Numbered from the stretch's first letter, positions 1 to 12,325 are shown. The stretch: 64,000 bases of DNA from Baylisascaris procyonis (GCA_037389465.1 JAZARR010000144.1:1-64000), one strand, 5' to 3'. The notes: generated from the sequence alone by a model not told the origin. Program-made: numbers and translations.

Positions 1-3000
1 CAAATGTAAATACAAAAAAGTCCAGAAAAACAACTATACATGCAAAAAGTCCACAAAAACAAATACAAATACGAAAAGGCCCACAAAACAATTATGAATA
101 CAAAAAGGTCCCCAAAACAAATACAAGTACAAAAAAGTCCACAAAAACAATTGTAAATACAAAAAATGTCCACAAAAAACAATCATGAAAACAAAAAAGT
201 CCACAAGAACAATTATAAATAGAAAAAAGTCCACAAAAGAATTATCAATACAAAAAAGTCTACAAAAACGATTATAAATACAAACAGGTCCACAAAAACA
301 AATATAAATAGAAATAAGTCCACAAAAACAACTTTAACAAGAAAAAAGTCCACAAAAACAATTATATATACAAAAAGGTCCACAAAAAGAACTATAAATA
401 AAAAAGTCCACAAGAACAATTATAAATAGAAAAAAGTCCACAAAAGATTTATGCATACAAAAAAGTCCTCAAAAACGATTATAAATACAAAAAGGTCGAC
501 AAAAACAAATATAAATAGAAATAAGTCCACAAAAACAATTTTAACTAGAAAAAAATCCACAAAAACAATCATAAATAGAAAAAAGTGCACAAAAGCAAAT
601 GTAAATACAAAAAAGTCCAGAAAAACAACTATACATGCAAAAAAGTCCACAAAAACAAATACAAATACAAAAAGGTCCACAAAAGCAATTCTAAATACAA
701 AAAAAGTCCACAGAAACAATTATAAATAGAAAAAGTCCACAAAAACAATTATAAATACAAAAAGGTCCACAAAACAATTATGAATACAAAAAGGTCTCCA
801 AAACAAATACAAGTACAAAAAAGTCCACAAAAACAATTGAAAATACAAAAAATGTCCACAAGAAACAATCATGAAAACAAAAAAGTCCACAAGAACAATT
901 ATAAATAGAAAAAAGTGTACAAAAAGAATTATCAATACAAAAAAGTCTACAAAAACGATTATAAATACAAAAAGGTCCACAAAAACAAATATAAATAGAA
1001 ATAAGTCCACAAAAACAACTTTAACTAGAAAAAAATCCACAAAAACAATTATAAATAGAAAAAAGTCCACAAAAACAATTATAAATACAGAAAGGTCCAC
1101 AAAAACAATTATATATACAAAAAAGTCCACAAAAGCAACTATACATGCAAAAAAGTGCACAAGAACAAATGTAAGAATAAAAAGGTCCACAAAAACAATT
1201 CTAAATAGAAAAAAGTCCACAAAAACAATTATAAATAAAAAAAGTCCACAAAAACAATTGTGAATACAAAAACGTCCATAAAAACAATTAGAAACACAAA
1301 AAAGTCCACAAAAACAATTGTAAATACAAAATAGTCCACAAAAACAATAATAAATACAAAAAAGTCCACAAAAACAATTGTAAATACAAAAAAGTCCACA
1401 AAAACGATTGCACATGCAAAAAAGTCCACAAAAACAAATGTAAATACAAAAAGGTCCACAAAACCAATTCTAAACGCAAAGAAGTCCACAGAAACAATTA
1501 CAAATACAAAAACGTCTACAAAACAATTATAAATAGAAAAAGGTCGACAAAAACAATTATAAATACAGAAAAGTCCACAAAAACAATTATAAATAGAAAA
1601 AAGTCCACAAAAACGATCATAAATACAAAAAGATCCACAAAAACAATTATAAATACAAAAAGGTCCACAAAAACAACTAGAAGTACAAAAAAGTCCACAA
1701 AAACAATTGTGAATACAAAAAAGTCCACAAAAAACAATCATGAATACAAAAAACCCAAAAGAACAATTATAAATAGAAAAAGTACACAAAAGAATTATGC
1801 ATACAAAAAAGTCCTCAAAAACGATTATAAATACAAAAAGGTCCACAAAAACAAATATAAATAGAAATAAGTCCACAAAAACAACTTTAACTAGAAAAAA
1901 ATCCACAAAAACAATTATAAATAGAAAAAAGTCCACAAAAACAATTATAAATACAAAAAGGCCCACAAAAAGAATTATAAATAAAAAAGTCCACAAAAAC
2001 AATCCTAAATAGAAAAAGGCCCACAAAAACAATTATATATACAAAAAAGTCCACAAAAACAACTATACATGCAAAAAAGTCCACAAGAACAAATGTAAAT
2101 ATAAAAAGGTCCACAAAAGCAATTCTAAATAGAAAAAAAGTCGACAAAAACAATTATAAATAAAAAAAGTCCACAAAAACAATTGTAAATACAAAAAGGT
2201 CCACAAAAGCAATTCTAAACACAAAGAAGTCCACGGAAACAATTGCAAATACAAAAAGGTCTACAAAAACAATTGTGAATACAAAAAAGTCCACAAAAAA
2301 CAATCATGAATACAAAAAAGCCAACAAGAACAATTATAAATAGAAAAAAGTCCACAAAAGAATTATGCATACAAAAAAGTCCTCAAAAACGATTATAAAT
2401 ACAAAAAGGTCGACAAAAACAAATATAAATAGAAATAAGTCCACAAAAACAATTTTAACTAGAAAAAATTCCACAAAAACAATCGTAAATAGAAAGAAGT
2501 GCACAAAAACAAATGTAAATACAAAAAAAGTCCAGAAAAACAACTATACATGCAAAAAAGTCCACAAAAACAAATACAAATACAAAAGGGCCCACAAAAC
2601 AATTATGTATACAAAAAGGTCCCCAAAACAAATACAAGTACAAAAAAGTCCACAAAAACAATTGTAAATACAAAAAATGTCCACAAAAAACAATCATGAA
2701 AACAAAAAAGTCCACAAGAACAATTATAAATAGAAAAAAGTCCACAAAAGAATTATCAATACAAAAAAGTCTACAAAAACGATTATAAATACAAACAGGT
2801 CCACAAAAACAAATATAAATAGAAATAAGTCCACAAAAACAACTTTAACAAGAAAAAAGTCCGCAAAAACAATTATAAATACAAAAAGGTCCACAAAAAG
2901 AACTATAAATCAAAAAGGTCCACAAAAAGAATTATAAATAAAAAAGTCCACAAAAACAATTCTGAATAGAAAAAGGTCCACAAAAACAATTATATATACA

Positions 3001-4613
3001 AAAAAGACCACAAAAACAACTATACATGCAAAAAAGTCCACAAGAAGAAATGTAAATATAAAAAGGTCCACAAAAACAATTCTAAATAGAAAAAAAGTCT
3101 GCAAAAACAATTATAAATAAAAAAAGTGCACAAAAACAAATGTAGATACAAAAAGGTCCACAAAACCAATTCTAAACGCAAAGAAGTCCACAGAAACAAT
3201 TACAAATACAAAAACGTCTACAAAAACAATTATAAATAGAAAAAGGTCCACAAAAACAATTGTAAATACAAAAAAGTCCACAAAAACAATTGCACATGCA
3301 AAAAAGTCCACAAAAACAAATGCAAATACAAAAAGGTCCACAAAACCAATTCTAAACGCAAAGAAGTCCACAGAAACAATTACAAATACAAAAACGTCTA
3401 CAAAAACAAACATAAATAGAAATAAGTCCACAAAAACAACTTTAACTAGAAAAAAATCCACAAAAACAATTATAAATAGAAAAAAGTCCACAAAAACAAT
3501 CATATATACAAAAAGGTCCAAAAAAACAATCATGAATACAAAAAAGTCCACAGGAAATATTTTAAATAGAAAAAATCCACAAAAACCATTATAAATACAA
3601 AAAGGTCCACAAAGCAATTATGGATACAAAAAGGTCCAAAAAACAAATACAAGTACAAAAAAGTCCACAAAAACAATTATAAATACAAAAAATGTCCACA
3701 AAAAACAATCATGAAAACAAAAAAGTCCACAAAAGAATTATCAATACAAAAAAGTCTACAAAAACGATTATAAATACAAAAAAATCCACAAAAACAATTA
3801 TAAATAGAAAAAAGTCCACAAAAACAATTATGAATACAAAAAGGTCCACAAAAAGAATTATAAATAAAAAAGTCCACAAAAACAATTCTAAATAGAAAAA
3901 AGTCCACAAAAACAATTATATATACAAAAAAGTCCACAAAAGCAACTATACATGCAAAAAAGTCCACAAGAACAAATGTAAGAATAAAAAGGTCCACAAA
4001 AACAATTCTAAATAGAAAAAAGTCCACAGAAACAATTACAAATACAAAAACGTCTACAAAACAACTATAAATAGAAAAAGGTCCACAAAAACAATTATAA
4101 ATACAGAAAAGTCCACAAAAACAATTATAAATAGAAAAAAGTCCACAAAAACGATCATAAATACAAAAAGGTCCACAAAAACAATTGTAAATACAAAAAG
4201 GTCCACAAAAACAACTAGAAGCACAAAAAAGTCCACAAAAACAATTGTGAATACAAAAAAGTCCACAAAAAACAATCATGAATACAAAAAAGCCCAAAAG
4301 AACAATTATAAATAGAAAAAAGTCCACAAAAGAATTATGCATACAAAGAAGTCCTCAAAAACGACTATAAATACAAAAAGGTCGACAAAAACAAATGTAA
4401 ATACAAAAAGGTCCACAAAACCAATTCTAAACGCAAAGAAGTCCACAGAAACAATTACAAATACAAAAACGTCTACAAAAACAATTATAAATAGAAAAAG
4501 GTCCAGAAAACAATTATAACTACAGGAAAGTCCGCAGAAACAATTATAAATAGAAAAAAGTCCACAAAAACAATTATAAATACAAAAAGTTCCACAAAAA
4601 GAATTATAAATAG
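1..4613. repeat. 30-bp A-rich satellite array, left block
   Basis: About 150 head-to-tail copies of a degenerate 30-bp unit. The core is GTCCACAAAAACAATTATAA, flanked by a run of five or six A and by ATAC or ATAG. Units vary between about 28 and 31 bp, and recurrent variants (for example ATCATGAA and CTTTAACTAG types) reappear every few hundred bases without a strict higher-order period. The + strand is strongly A-rich and G-poor. Because the unit is a multiple of three, frames stay open on both strands and translate as 10-residue repeats (KKSTKTIINT on +, FVDFFVFIIV on -). No start context, codon bias or splice structure suggests a gene, so I read it as satellite DNA. The left edge lies outside the window. 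Confidence 0.97.
4609..4613. repeat. Target-site duplication AATAG, left copy of BEL-1
   Basis: The five bases immediately before the 5' LTR are AATAG, repeated immediately after the 3' LTR at 12321-12325. A 5-bp duplication is usual for BEL/Pao integration. The bases are part of a satellite monomer, so the element integrated into the array. Confidence 0.9.
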
Positions 4614-5753
4614 TGTCGCGAAGATTCGCGAATGAGTTAGAGGGCTGCTGCACACAGTAAATCAAACTGTGTATCAACGCAATAACTCAAAGAACGATCT
4701 AAGTTGATCTCTGACTGTAGCGACTATATCGTCTTCTAATGCGGCGTTGCGGTCGTGCGTAAGCGCGTGTCTTCTAATGCGTCGTGTATGATCGTATAAG
4801 TGTAGCGGCTTTGCATTAATTGTCAGCACTTTCTTCTTCATTGTTTTTTCTGAACTTAAACTTGATTCTTATGGTTGCTTGTTGATTGCCTCAAAGTTCT
4901 GCGATCTCGTCAGTAGTTTGTGACGTTTTTTGCATTCTCCTTGTCATTTGTTTGTACCTTTTCGTTAGCTCATTACCAGAATCATCGCATTTGACTCAGA
5001 TCATGTTTTATGATGGTTTTGTATTCGTTTTTCGAGTATATCGCGTTTTTACGTTGTTTGTAAAGTATCTGAAGGTTTAATTACCCAAGTTTGAGGTGTC
5101 GGGCGAATCGCCAAGCAGAAAGGTGTCCCCGAACCGTGTGAACAAACTTGGGACGGACCAACCAGGAGGTTGGTGTAGCCAAGCGCAAAAAGAAGGAAAA
5201 GGGCGCAAGCGGACGAGCCCTCATCAAAACAGGCCGGTTTCTTTGTTGAAATCAATTATTACTTTTCGAGTTGTCGAGTACCCACAAGCCCGAAGAATCA
5301 AGCCCAGTGCGGGAGAAAACAAATTGCGGTGAACGGAATCAACCGCACGAGATAGGCACTGATACCTTGATACATTGATAACCAGGTGTCGGCACGAAAG
5401 CGATCGCCCGACACCTCGTTTCCCTTGTGCTTATATTGCGCTTCATTGTATGATACCGTGAGACAGTTGACAATAAGTGTCATATTCCAAGGGTGTGTCC
5501 CGCTCATCCGGTATTATATCGCTCAATTCGCTCAACCTGCCCCAAGTCAAAGCCTTGGCCTTCGATTGTCGTGGTTCCGTTTATTGCTTTTATATTGCCG
5601 ATTAATTTTGACAGGCCTGCGCAGCTTGTTGGTTTTACTTCACGTGCATTGTGACCTTAACTTTGTTGATCTCTTTTCTAATAAACCGTCGATCTCTTCT
5701 TTATCTTTTTCTGTCGTCTACATACGACCATCAACTTCGTTTTGTTCACGACA
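4614..5753 (+). repeat. 5' LTR of BEL-1
   Basis: Starts TGTCGCGAAG and ends CACGACA. Contains a poly(A) signal AATAAA at 5680-5685 and an inverted repeat (5084-5092 with 5144-5152). By eye the first 640 or so bases differ from the 3' LTR at about 30 positions, while the last 500 or so bases show no difference. Confidence 0.95.
5084..5152 (+). promoter_or_regulatory. Conserved inverted repeat inside the LTR
   Basis: CCCAAGTTT at 5084-5092 pairs perfectly with AAACTTGGG at 5144-5152 across a 51-nt loop. The same stem is present in the 3' LTR (11650-11658 with 11711-11719), and an 11-bp version sits in the partial LTR at 37376-37432. Retention while the loop diverges suggests a functional RNA stem or protein-binding dyad; the role is inferred only. 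Confidence 0.6.
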
Positions 5754-5761
5754 GAAAAATT

Positions 5762-5779
5762 TGGTGCCACGAGCCGGGA
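5762..5779 (+). other. Primer-binding site of BEL-1
   Basis: TGGTGCCACGAGCCGGGA lies 8 nt past the LTR end and has the TGG start expected for a sequence complementary to a tRNA 3' CCA end. I cannot name the tRNA from sequence alone. Confidence 0.7.
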
Positions 5780-5793
5780 GTTAAGCAGTTACA

Positions 5794-7386
5794 ATGTCGG
5801 GAGTATATCGGCAGGCTATGGAACCCACAAAGGGTAGGTTGATAGGGTATCTGAAGGAAATCCCGGGGTTAGAAGTCCCAAAAATTGACGACACCCCAGC
5901 TAAACAAATTGCTTCTCTCGAAGATCAAGTTGAAGAGTTCGACAGCTACATGCGTAAGCTAAATGCCGCTATCGGTGTGTTAGAAAAATATCACGAACAA
6001 TGGCTCTCCTTGAGAATCAGTTTAAGAGGAGATGAAGCAAAAGAGGAAGATCGCATTTATCAACAAATGGCAGACGATCCGAATGGAGTGCTCCAAGTTA
6101 TGGAGAAAGCTCGAGAAACTCTTGAGCTAGTCGAAAGCCGAAAACAAAAAGCAGTAAGACTACTCCACGGATTACAGGATAAAAATAAGGCTGGAGCACA
6201 GGAGGTAACTGAACTGCCAAGATTGGCACCGAGAATTAAACTCCCAAAATTGGAGCTAGCTACTTTTTCGGGAGACATACGCAAATGGCCTGAATTTTGG
6301 TCTTCATTTGAGGCAGCAGTAGATCAACAGCCAATACCCGACGTCAATAAACTCAACTATTTACTCAGTAGTATGAAAGGTGCGGCTTATGCAACAGTAG
6401 CTGGATACGCAATTACGGCCTCCAATTACAGAGTAGTGGTAGACGTTTTGAAAAGGCGTTATGGAAATGAAGTCCTCATCAAAAAATGCCTTCATGATGA
6501 GTTGAGGAGGTTGCCTCAGGCGGATCCTAGAAATCCTAGGGTCGTTCTAGACGAGGTCGAAAGAATTCTCAGACAGCTAAATGTGATGAATGAGGATACG
6601 AATCATCCGATAATCGAGCTGATGGTAGAAGAGAAATTGCCGAGGTGGATCTTATTCGAAGTTTATGAAAAAAAGAGTGAAGACCCGTCTTGGAATGTCG
6701 ATAAACTTCGTGAGTATGTCGACAAATTGATTGCTCGAAAAGAAACGATAATGCGCGTGACCAGTAGCATGACGACACAGAGAAGAGATCGTCATGGGGA
6801 CAGAAAGCCGACAAAGTATGACTCAAAGGAAACGTCTGCATTTTCTTCGACAGTAAGCAACTACCGGGAGAGGAGAGAAAATCAAGCGCCCAAAAGTAAA
6901 AAACGAAGTTGTGCCTTTTGCGGAGGCCCTCACTGGAATAGTGATTGCCATGAGTACGCAACCGTGAAAGATCGCAGTGGTCGGATAAGAGAGAAAAGGC
7001 TTTGCTTCAGGTGTCTCGCAGAGGGACATAGCGCAAAGGATTGCGCAAGGAGAGGAATGTGTTTCTATTGCAGAGAGGAACACAACTCGGCGCTCTGCCC
7101 AAAGAGGGAGAATAAAAGTGGTTCCGAGAAAGGAAGTAAACCGAAGGAACCAGAAGACAATAGAGGGAAACAAACAGTCACTTTCGAAAAGGAAGTAAAC
7201 CGATCACCTGACGAATCGGCGTTGACAGCGGCGGTCACCCAAAAGCGAAGGGAAAAGAAGACCGTTTTGCTTCTTTGTAAGGAGGTGAACGTGTGCAATC
7301 CGGAGAAGCCGGAAACGAGGAAAACTGTTTTGGCGTTCTTTTTTCGCGGGTTGTCAAGGATCATTCATAACAGAAGAACTTTGTGA
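5794..7386 (+). pseudogene. BEL-1 Gag (DUF1759, zinc knuckles) running into broken protease
   Basis: A 530-codon frame. The N-terminal half has coiled-coil-like charged stretches (residues 35-130). A DUF1759 domain follows (about 150-310; landmarks FSGDIRKWPEFWSSF and the AAYATVAGY block). Three Cys/His knuckles lie at about residues 373-385, 404-417 and 423-435. Gag packages element RNA into virus-like particles. The frame should continue into the protease, but where an Asp-Ser/Thr-Gly motif is expected (7336-7350) the reading frame shifts and the residues become FFFRG, so the catalytic Asp is lost and translation ends at 7384-7386. The start was chosen as the first ATG after the primer-binding site. 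Confidence 0.9.
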
Positions 7387-8959
7387 TCAACTGAAGCTGA
7401 CTACTGAAAAAAGAAGCCAAATATCCATAGCGGGATTCGGCGCTCAGCAACCGAAATGTTATGATACAAAGCAGGTAAACATTACGTTACAACTGAAAAA
7501 CGGAAATAAAAAACAGATCAGAGCCAGTACAATGCCCTTTTTGACCAAAGAGCTTCAAAGAGTAAATGTTGAATCCAACGAAATTCTCATCCCAAACGCA
7601 AAACAAAAGCAACGGCTGTGTATTCCGGAAAAATGGGAACAACCGCAGCTAATAATTGGTGCAGATTACTTCTTCGACCTGATCGAAGGTTCACAGAAAT
7701 TACCATCCGGGTTCCACCTGGTCAAATCGAAAGTTGGAGATATGCTAGCAGGAAGTGGTTATGCAAAACTAAATACACAAAGAGCCTTTTCATCTGCAGA
7801 TACGGCGTTAGTGGTGACATCTCCTGCAGTTACTAGTGAAGCAGATATTGACCAATTCTGGAGATTGGAAACGCTTGGGATTGACGACCCAATAGACTCA
7901 AAAGCGGATGTTGCAGCACTAGAACAATTCAAAGCAACAATAACTAAATCGGAAGATGGTCGATATGTCGTGAACTGGCCGTGGAAATCTGCTACGCCTA
8001 AAGTTCCATATAACTTCGGCCTATGTATTGGCAGACTAAGGTCCACGTTGAAACGCTTAAAGGGAGACGAGGAATTGTTCAAAAGATATGATGATACCTT
8101 CCGACAACAGCTAGAACTAGGTGTAATTGAGAAGGCGCCCAAAGTCCCAGATGGACCTCTCATTTCGTATATACCACATCAAGCAGTCCTAACCCCTCAA
8201 AAATCGACAACTAAATTACGGGTGGTTTTTGATGCAAGTGCTAAAAACGAGAGAGGTAATTCCCTGAACAGCCAATTGCTCAGAGGCCCGGTGATGTTAA
8301 ACGATTTAGCAGGCATACTGTTACGGTTTCGAACTTCTAAGTACGTTGTTCTTGCTGACGTAGAAAAAGCGTTTCTGCAACTGGAGCTGAATGTGAAGGA
8401 TCGTGATACGACCCGGTTTTTGTGGGCAAAAGAGAAGGGTCCGGTCGATGAAAACAATATCGAAGTGTATCGATTTTGTAGAGTAGCGTTCGGAATGATT
8501 TCCAGCCCGTTCTTACTTGCTGCATCTTTGACGAAACATCTGACAGAAAGTGGATCCACTACAGCTCAAGAAATCTTAAAAAATCTGTACGTAGACAATG
8601 TCATGTTGCAGGCAGAAGATTCAGAGACAGCGATACAATTATGTAGTGAAGGAAAAGCAATTTTCGCAGGTGCTGGAATGAACTTGAGATCGTTCGTGTC
8701 AAATAACAAAGAAGTGCATGATGCTATTCCTCCGGAAGATCGAGAAGAAGTACAAGAGACCAAAGTGTTAGGAATAACATGGTCGTTAAAGGAGGATAAA
8801 ATAATACTAGGTGTAAAAGACAAGATTGGTGCCGCCCAAACCAAGCGACAAGTACTGAGCTTTGTAGCCTCTCATTTTGATCCGCTCGGATTAATGGCTC
8901 CGTTGCTTGTCCCATTAAAAGTATTCCTTCAGGAATTATGGAAGAAGAAATACAAATGA
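7387..8959 (+). pseudogene. BEL-1 protease remainder and reverse transcriptase
   Basis: This is the continuation in the +2 frame, open from about 7350; the first internal ATG is at 7532. Counting from that ATG there is the A17-type linker with the QFWRLETLGI block near residue 110. RT motifs follow: FDASAK near 233, ADVEKAFLQLEL near 275 and the catalytic box as YVDN at about 353-356. BEL/Pao RTs often have YVD-N/D here. The frame closes at 8957-8959, where a small deletion in a conserved stretch shifts it to the frame beginning at 8967. The role in an intact element is copying element RNA into DNA. Confidence 0.9.
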
Positions 8960-8966
8960 TGACTCA

Positions 8967-10193
8967 TTGAAAGAAGAAGAGAAGTTACTGTGGGAAAGAT
9001 TACAGAAAAGTTGGAATAATACAGTAAACGACATCCCTCGTCAAATATTCTTTCGTTGTGCAAAGGAGAGACAACTGCACGTTTTTGTCGATGCATCGAT
9101 GCAGGCTTACGCCGCAGCGGTATACAATCGTGAAATCGTAAATGGTGCAGTATTGACGAACTTAGTTATGGCTAAAACGCGTCTGTGCCCCGTCAAGGGA
9201 GCTTCGGTTCCAAGACTCGAATTGTTAGCAGCCTTCATCGGAGTACGATTACTAGAGTTTGTAAAGAAACAGCTTTCGATGGAGGAAGTGGAGACCCATT
9301 ATTGGAGCGATAGCAAATATGTTTTGCACTGGATACGTTCAGATAAAGAGATCAATACGAGGTTCATCGAAAACCGTTTAAAGCAAATGCGCAATACGGC
9401 GAAATGGTGGAGTTACGTCCCATCCGATCAAAACCCGAGCGATATTGCGACAAAGGGCGTTGATCCTGACAAGCTTAAAGAAAGTTCCTTGTGGTGGCAT
9501 GGCCCACCATGGCTCAGACGATCCGAAGAGAATTGGCCCAAATGGGAGCTTTCGAATCCGCAGCAGTGTGTATTCAGCGAAGACATCTTTCAAAAGAGCA
9601 AAGGGAAGAGAGACCGTGGCAAACAACCTACGACAACAGTTACCGCGCTCGAAGTCGGTACAGAAGAAGAAAACGATTGTGCCATAAATCACTGTGTAAT
9701 CGATACAAGCAAGTATAACAGTTGGAGGAAAGTGAAGGGAATCACGGCTGCCGTGATGAGATTCGTAAAGAACCTCAAGGAACGGAAAAGAAAGGCAGTA
9801 GGAGTGGAGGACCAAATAGAAGCGGAAAAACATCTCATTAGACAGGCTCAAGAAGAAATGATCACGAAAGCGGAGATTGTGCGTTGGGAGCTTTTTCGAG
9901 GCGATGACGATCTCTGGAGATGTGGAGGACGTCTTGGCTATTCAGACCTCCCACGAGACACTAAGTTTCCGATTTTTCTACCTAAACATCCCATCACGGA
10001 AATGCTTATTACTCATCAACACGAAATTTTAATGCATTCGGGGCCAGCCCATACGTTAAACCAACTGCGGTCGAAATACTGGATAGCCAAAGGGAGAGAA
10101 ACGGTAAAAAAGGTCATAAAGAAAAGGTGCATGAAATGTCGTAGATGGCTCACACATCCGTTCAAGCTTCCAAAAATGCCAGATCTACCATGA
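8967..10193 (+). pseudogene. BEL-1 RNase H and N-terminal integrase
   Basis: A 408-codon frame. RNase H signatures are HVFVDASMQAYAA (residues about 38-50) and the YWSDSKYVLHWI block. At the C-terminal end is the integrase zinc-binding H2C2 domain, with a HSGPAHTLNQLRSKYWI stretch and paired Cys in MKCRRW. An in-frame TGA at 10191-10193 interrupts the chain between H2C2 and the catalytic core; the frame is otherwise continuous into the next entry. Confidence 0.88.
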
Positions 10194-10799
10194 TGCCGCA
10201 CAGTTGTAACCCGAGCCTTCGAAAATGTGGGACTGGACTACTTTGGACCGTTCAACTTGAAAGCTCTTTTGGGCAATGAAATTAAACTTCAAAAAAGTTG
10301 GGTAGCATTGTTTACATGTCTTACGACACGCGCTGTCCATTTGGAAGTGGCAAATGACTTGTCAGCATCTTCGTTTCTCAACTGCTTTCGAAGATATGTG
10401 AGCCGACGAGGAAAACCTAAGCTTGTATTTAGCGACAACGGGAGCAATTTTACCCTCGCCGCAGAAGTCCTAAGACAAATCAGCAAAGCAGAGGACATCA
10501 AGTGGAACTTCATAACACCTTTCGCTCCATGGCAAGGAGGAGTTTATGAAAGAATGATAGGTCTAACCAAAACTTCGCTTCGTAAAGCAGTGGGAAGAAA
10601 ACGATTAAGCGAAGAAGAGTTTCGAACACTTATTGTAGAAGTAGAAGGAGTAGTCAACAGCAGACCACTCACTTATGTGCATGAAACGTCAGTCGATATT
10701 ATTCGGCCGATCGATTTTCTGATACCAGCTGCTGAGTTGATCTTCACGGTAAACGAAGAGGGAGAAAAGGAGATCCAAGCCATCTTCCAAAGGAGGTGA
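10194..10799 (+). pseudogene. BEL-1 integrase catalytic core
   Basis: Same frame as the preceding ORF after the TGA. DDE landmarks are GLDYFGPF (first Asp), FSDNGSNF (second Asp) and WQGGVYERM (Glu). Integrase would join element DNA to the chromosome. A frameshift at about 10795 ends this frame, and the downstream domain continues in the next frame. Confidence 0.88.
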
Positions 10800-11068
10800 T
10801 GTCTAGAGAAAAAATGTTAATGAGATGGAAAGCAACACTTAGCACACTCGATCGCTTCTGGAATTACTGGCGGTCAGAGTATCTCACATCGCTGCGAGAG
10901 CGAACACAGCGAAATCATCCAGCCGTTAGAGGATCAATAACTAGAGAGCCGCGAATAAACGAGGCAGTTATCGTAGAAGAAGAAGGAACCCCCAAAGCAG
11001 TGTGGAAATTAGGTCGAATAGTGGAAATGAGAGGGGAGAAGGTCGATCCATACGTACAGCAAGAGTGA
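10796..11068 (+). pseudogene. BEL-1 DUF5641-like C-terminal domain, truncated
   Basis: A 90-codon frame with the typical BEL/Pao tail of Pol: WNYWRSEYLTSLRERTQ, then a chromodomain-like NEAVIVEEEGTPKAVWKLGRI block. It stops at 11066-11068, short of the usual end. Between this and the 3' LTR, related residues continue out of frame. Confidence 0.8.
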
Positions 11069-11177
11069 AACTGGGTAATGGAAATGAATGGACCAGACCC
11101 ATAAGCCAGTTGTACCCGCTCGAAATAGATAGTAATGAGGCACCAGCCTAAAAAGGATATTTTCGCTGCGGTCGGAG

Positions 11178-12320
11178 TGTCGCGAAGATTCGCGAGTGAG
11201 TTAGTGGGCTGCTGCACACAGTAAATCAAACTGTGTATCAACGCAATAACTCAAAGAACGATCTAAGTTGATCTCTGGCTGTAGCGACTATATCGTCTTC
11301 TAATGCGGCGTTGCGGTCGTGTGTAAGCGCGTGTCTTCTAATGCGTCGTGTATAAGCGTAAAAATGTAGCGGCTTTGCATTAATTGTCAGCACTTTCTTC
11401 TTCATTGTTTTTTTCTGAATTTAAACTTGATTCTCATGGTTACTTGTGGATTGCCTCAAAGTTCTACGATCTCGTCAGTAGTTTGTGACGTTTTTTGCAT
11501 TCTCCTCGTCCTTGGATTGTACCTTTTCGTTAGCTCGTCACCAGAATCATCATATTTGACGCAGATCATTTTTTATGATGGGTTTTGTATTCGTCTTTCG
11601 AGTATATCGCGTTTTTACGTTGTTTGTAAAGCATCAGAAGGTTTAATTACCCAAGTTTGAGGTGTCGGGCGAATTGCCAAGCAGAAAGGTGTCCCCCGAA
11701 CCGTGTGAACAAACTTGGGACGGACCAACCAGGAGGTTGGTGTAGCCAAGCGCAAAAAGAAGGAAAAGGGCGCAAGCGGACGAGCCCTCATCAAAACAGG
11801 CCGGTTTCTTTGCTGAAATCAATTATTACTTTTCGAGTTGTCGAGTACCCACAAGCCCGAAGAATCAAGCCCAGTGCGGGAGAAAACAAATTGCGGTGAA
11901 CGGAATCAACCGCACGAGATAGGCACTGATACCTTGATACATTGATAACCAGGTGTCGGCACGAAAGCGATCGCCCGACACCTCGTTTCCCTTGTGCTTA
12001 TATTGCGCTTCATTGTATGATACCGTGAGACAGTTGACAATAAGTGTCATATTCCAAGGGTGTGTCCCGCTCATCCGGTATTATATCGCTCAATTCGCTC
12101 AACCTGCCCCAAGTCAAAGCCTTGGCCTTCGATTGTCGTGGTTCCGTTTATTGCTTTTATATTGCCGATTAATTTTGACAGGCCTGCGCAGCTTGTTGGT
12201 TTTACTTCACGTGCATTGTGACCTTAACTTTGTTGATCTCTTTTCTAATAAACCGTCGATCTCTTCTTTATCTTTTTCTGTCGTCTACATACGACCATCA
12301 ACTTCGTTTTGTTCACGACA
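11178..12320 (+). repeat. 3' LTR of BEL-1
   Basis: Begins TGTCGCGAAG, ends CACGACA and is followed directly by the AATAG duplication. The AATAAA signal is at 12247-12252 and the inverted repeat at 11650-11658/11711-11719. No long polypurine tract precedes it; the bases just upstream read GTCGGAG. Confidence 0.95.
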
Positions 12321-12325
12321 AATAG
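12321..12325. repeat. Target-site duplication AATAG, right copy of BEL-1
   Basis: Matches 4609-4613 exactly and defines the insertion boundary. Confidence 0.9.

Larger units (their letters stand above)
4614..12320 (+). mobile_element. BEL-1: complete, decayed BEL/Pao LTR retrotransposon
   Basis: A 7.7-kb element bounded by TG...CA LTRs (1140 and 1143 bp) and a 5-bp target-site duplication. Internal order is primer-binding site, Gag (DUF1759 and three zinc knuckles), aspartic protease, reverse transcriptase with a YVDN box, RNase H, H2C2 plus DDE integrase and a DUF5641-like C-terminal domain. This order is that of BEL/Pao (Belpaoviridae) elements. Coding capacity is lost: there is a frameshift at the protease motif (about 7336-7350), another near 8955, an in-frame TGA at 10191-10193, a frameshift near 10795 and a stop at 11066-11068. 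No envelope ORF is seen. Confidence 0.95.

Noticed and set aside
1..4613. CRISPR-like array
   Set aside because: The repeat is continuous with no unique spacers, the units are degenerate, and the context is eukaryotic retroelements and spliced exons.
5386..5784. 132-codon + strand ORF across the end of the 5' LTR (and its twin at 11953-12354)
   Set aside because: It lies in non-coding LTR U5/leader sequence, is duplicated only because the LTR is, and runs through the primer-binding site.
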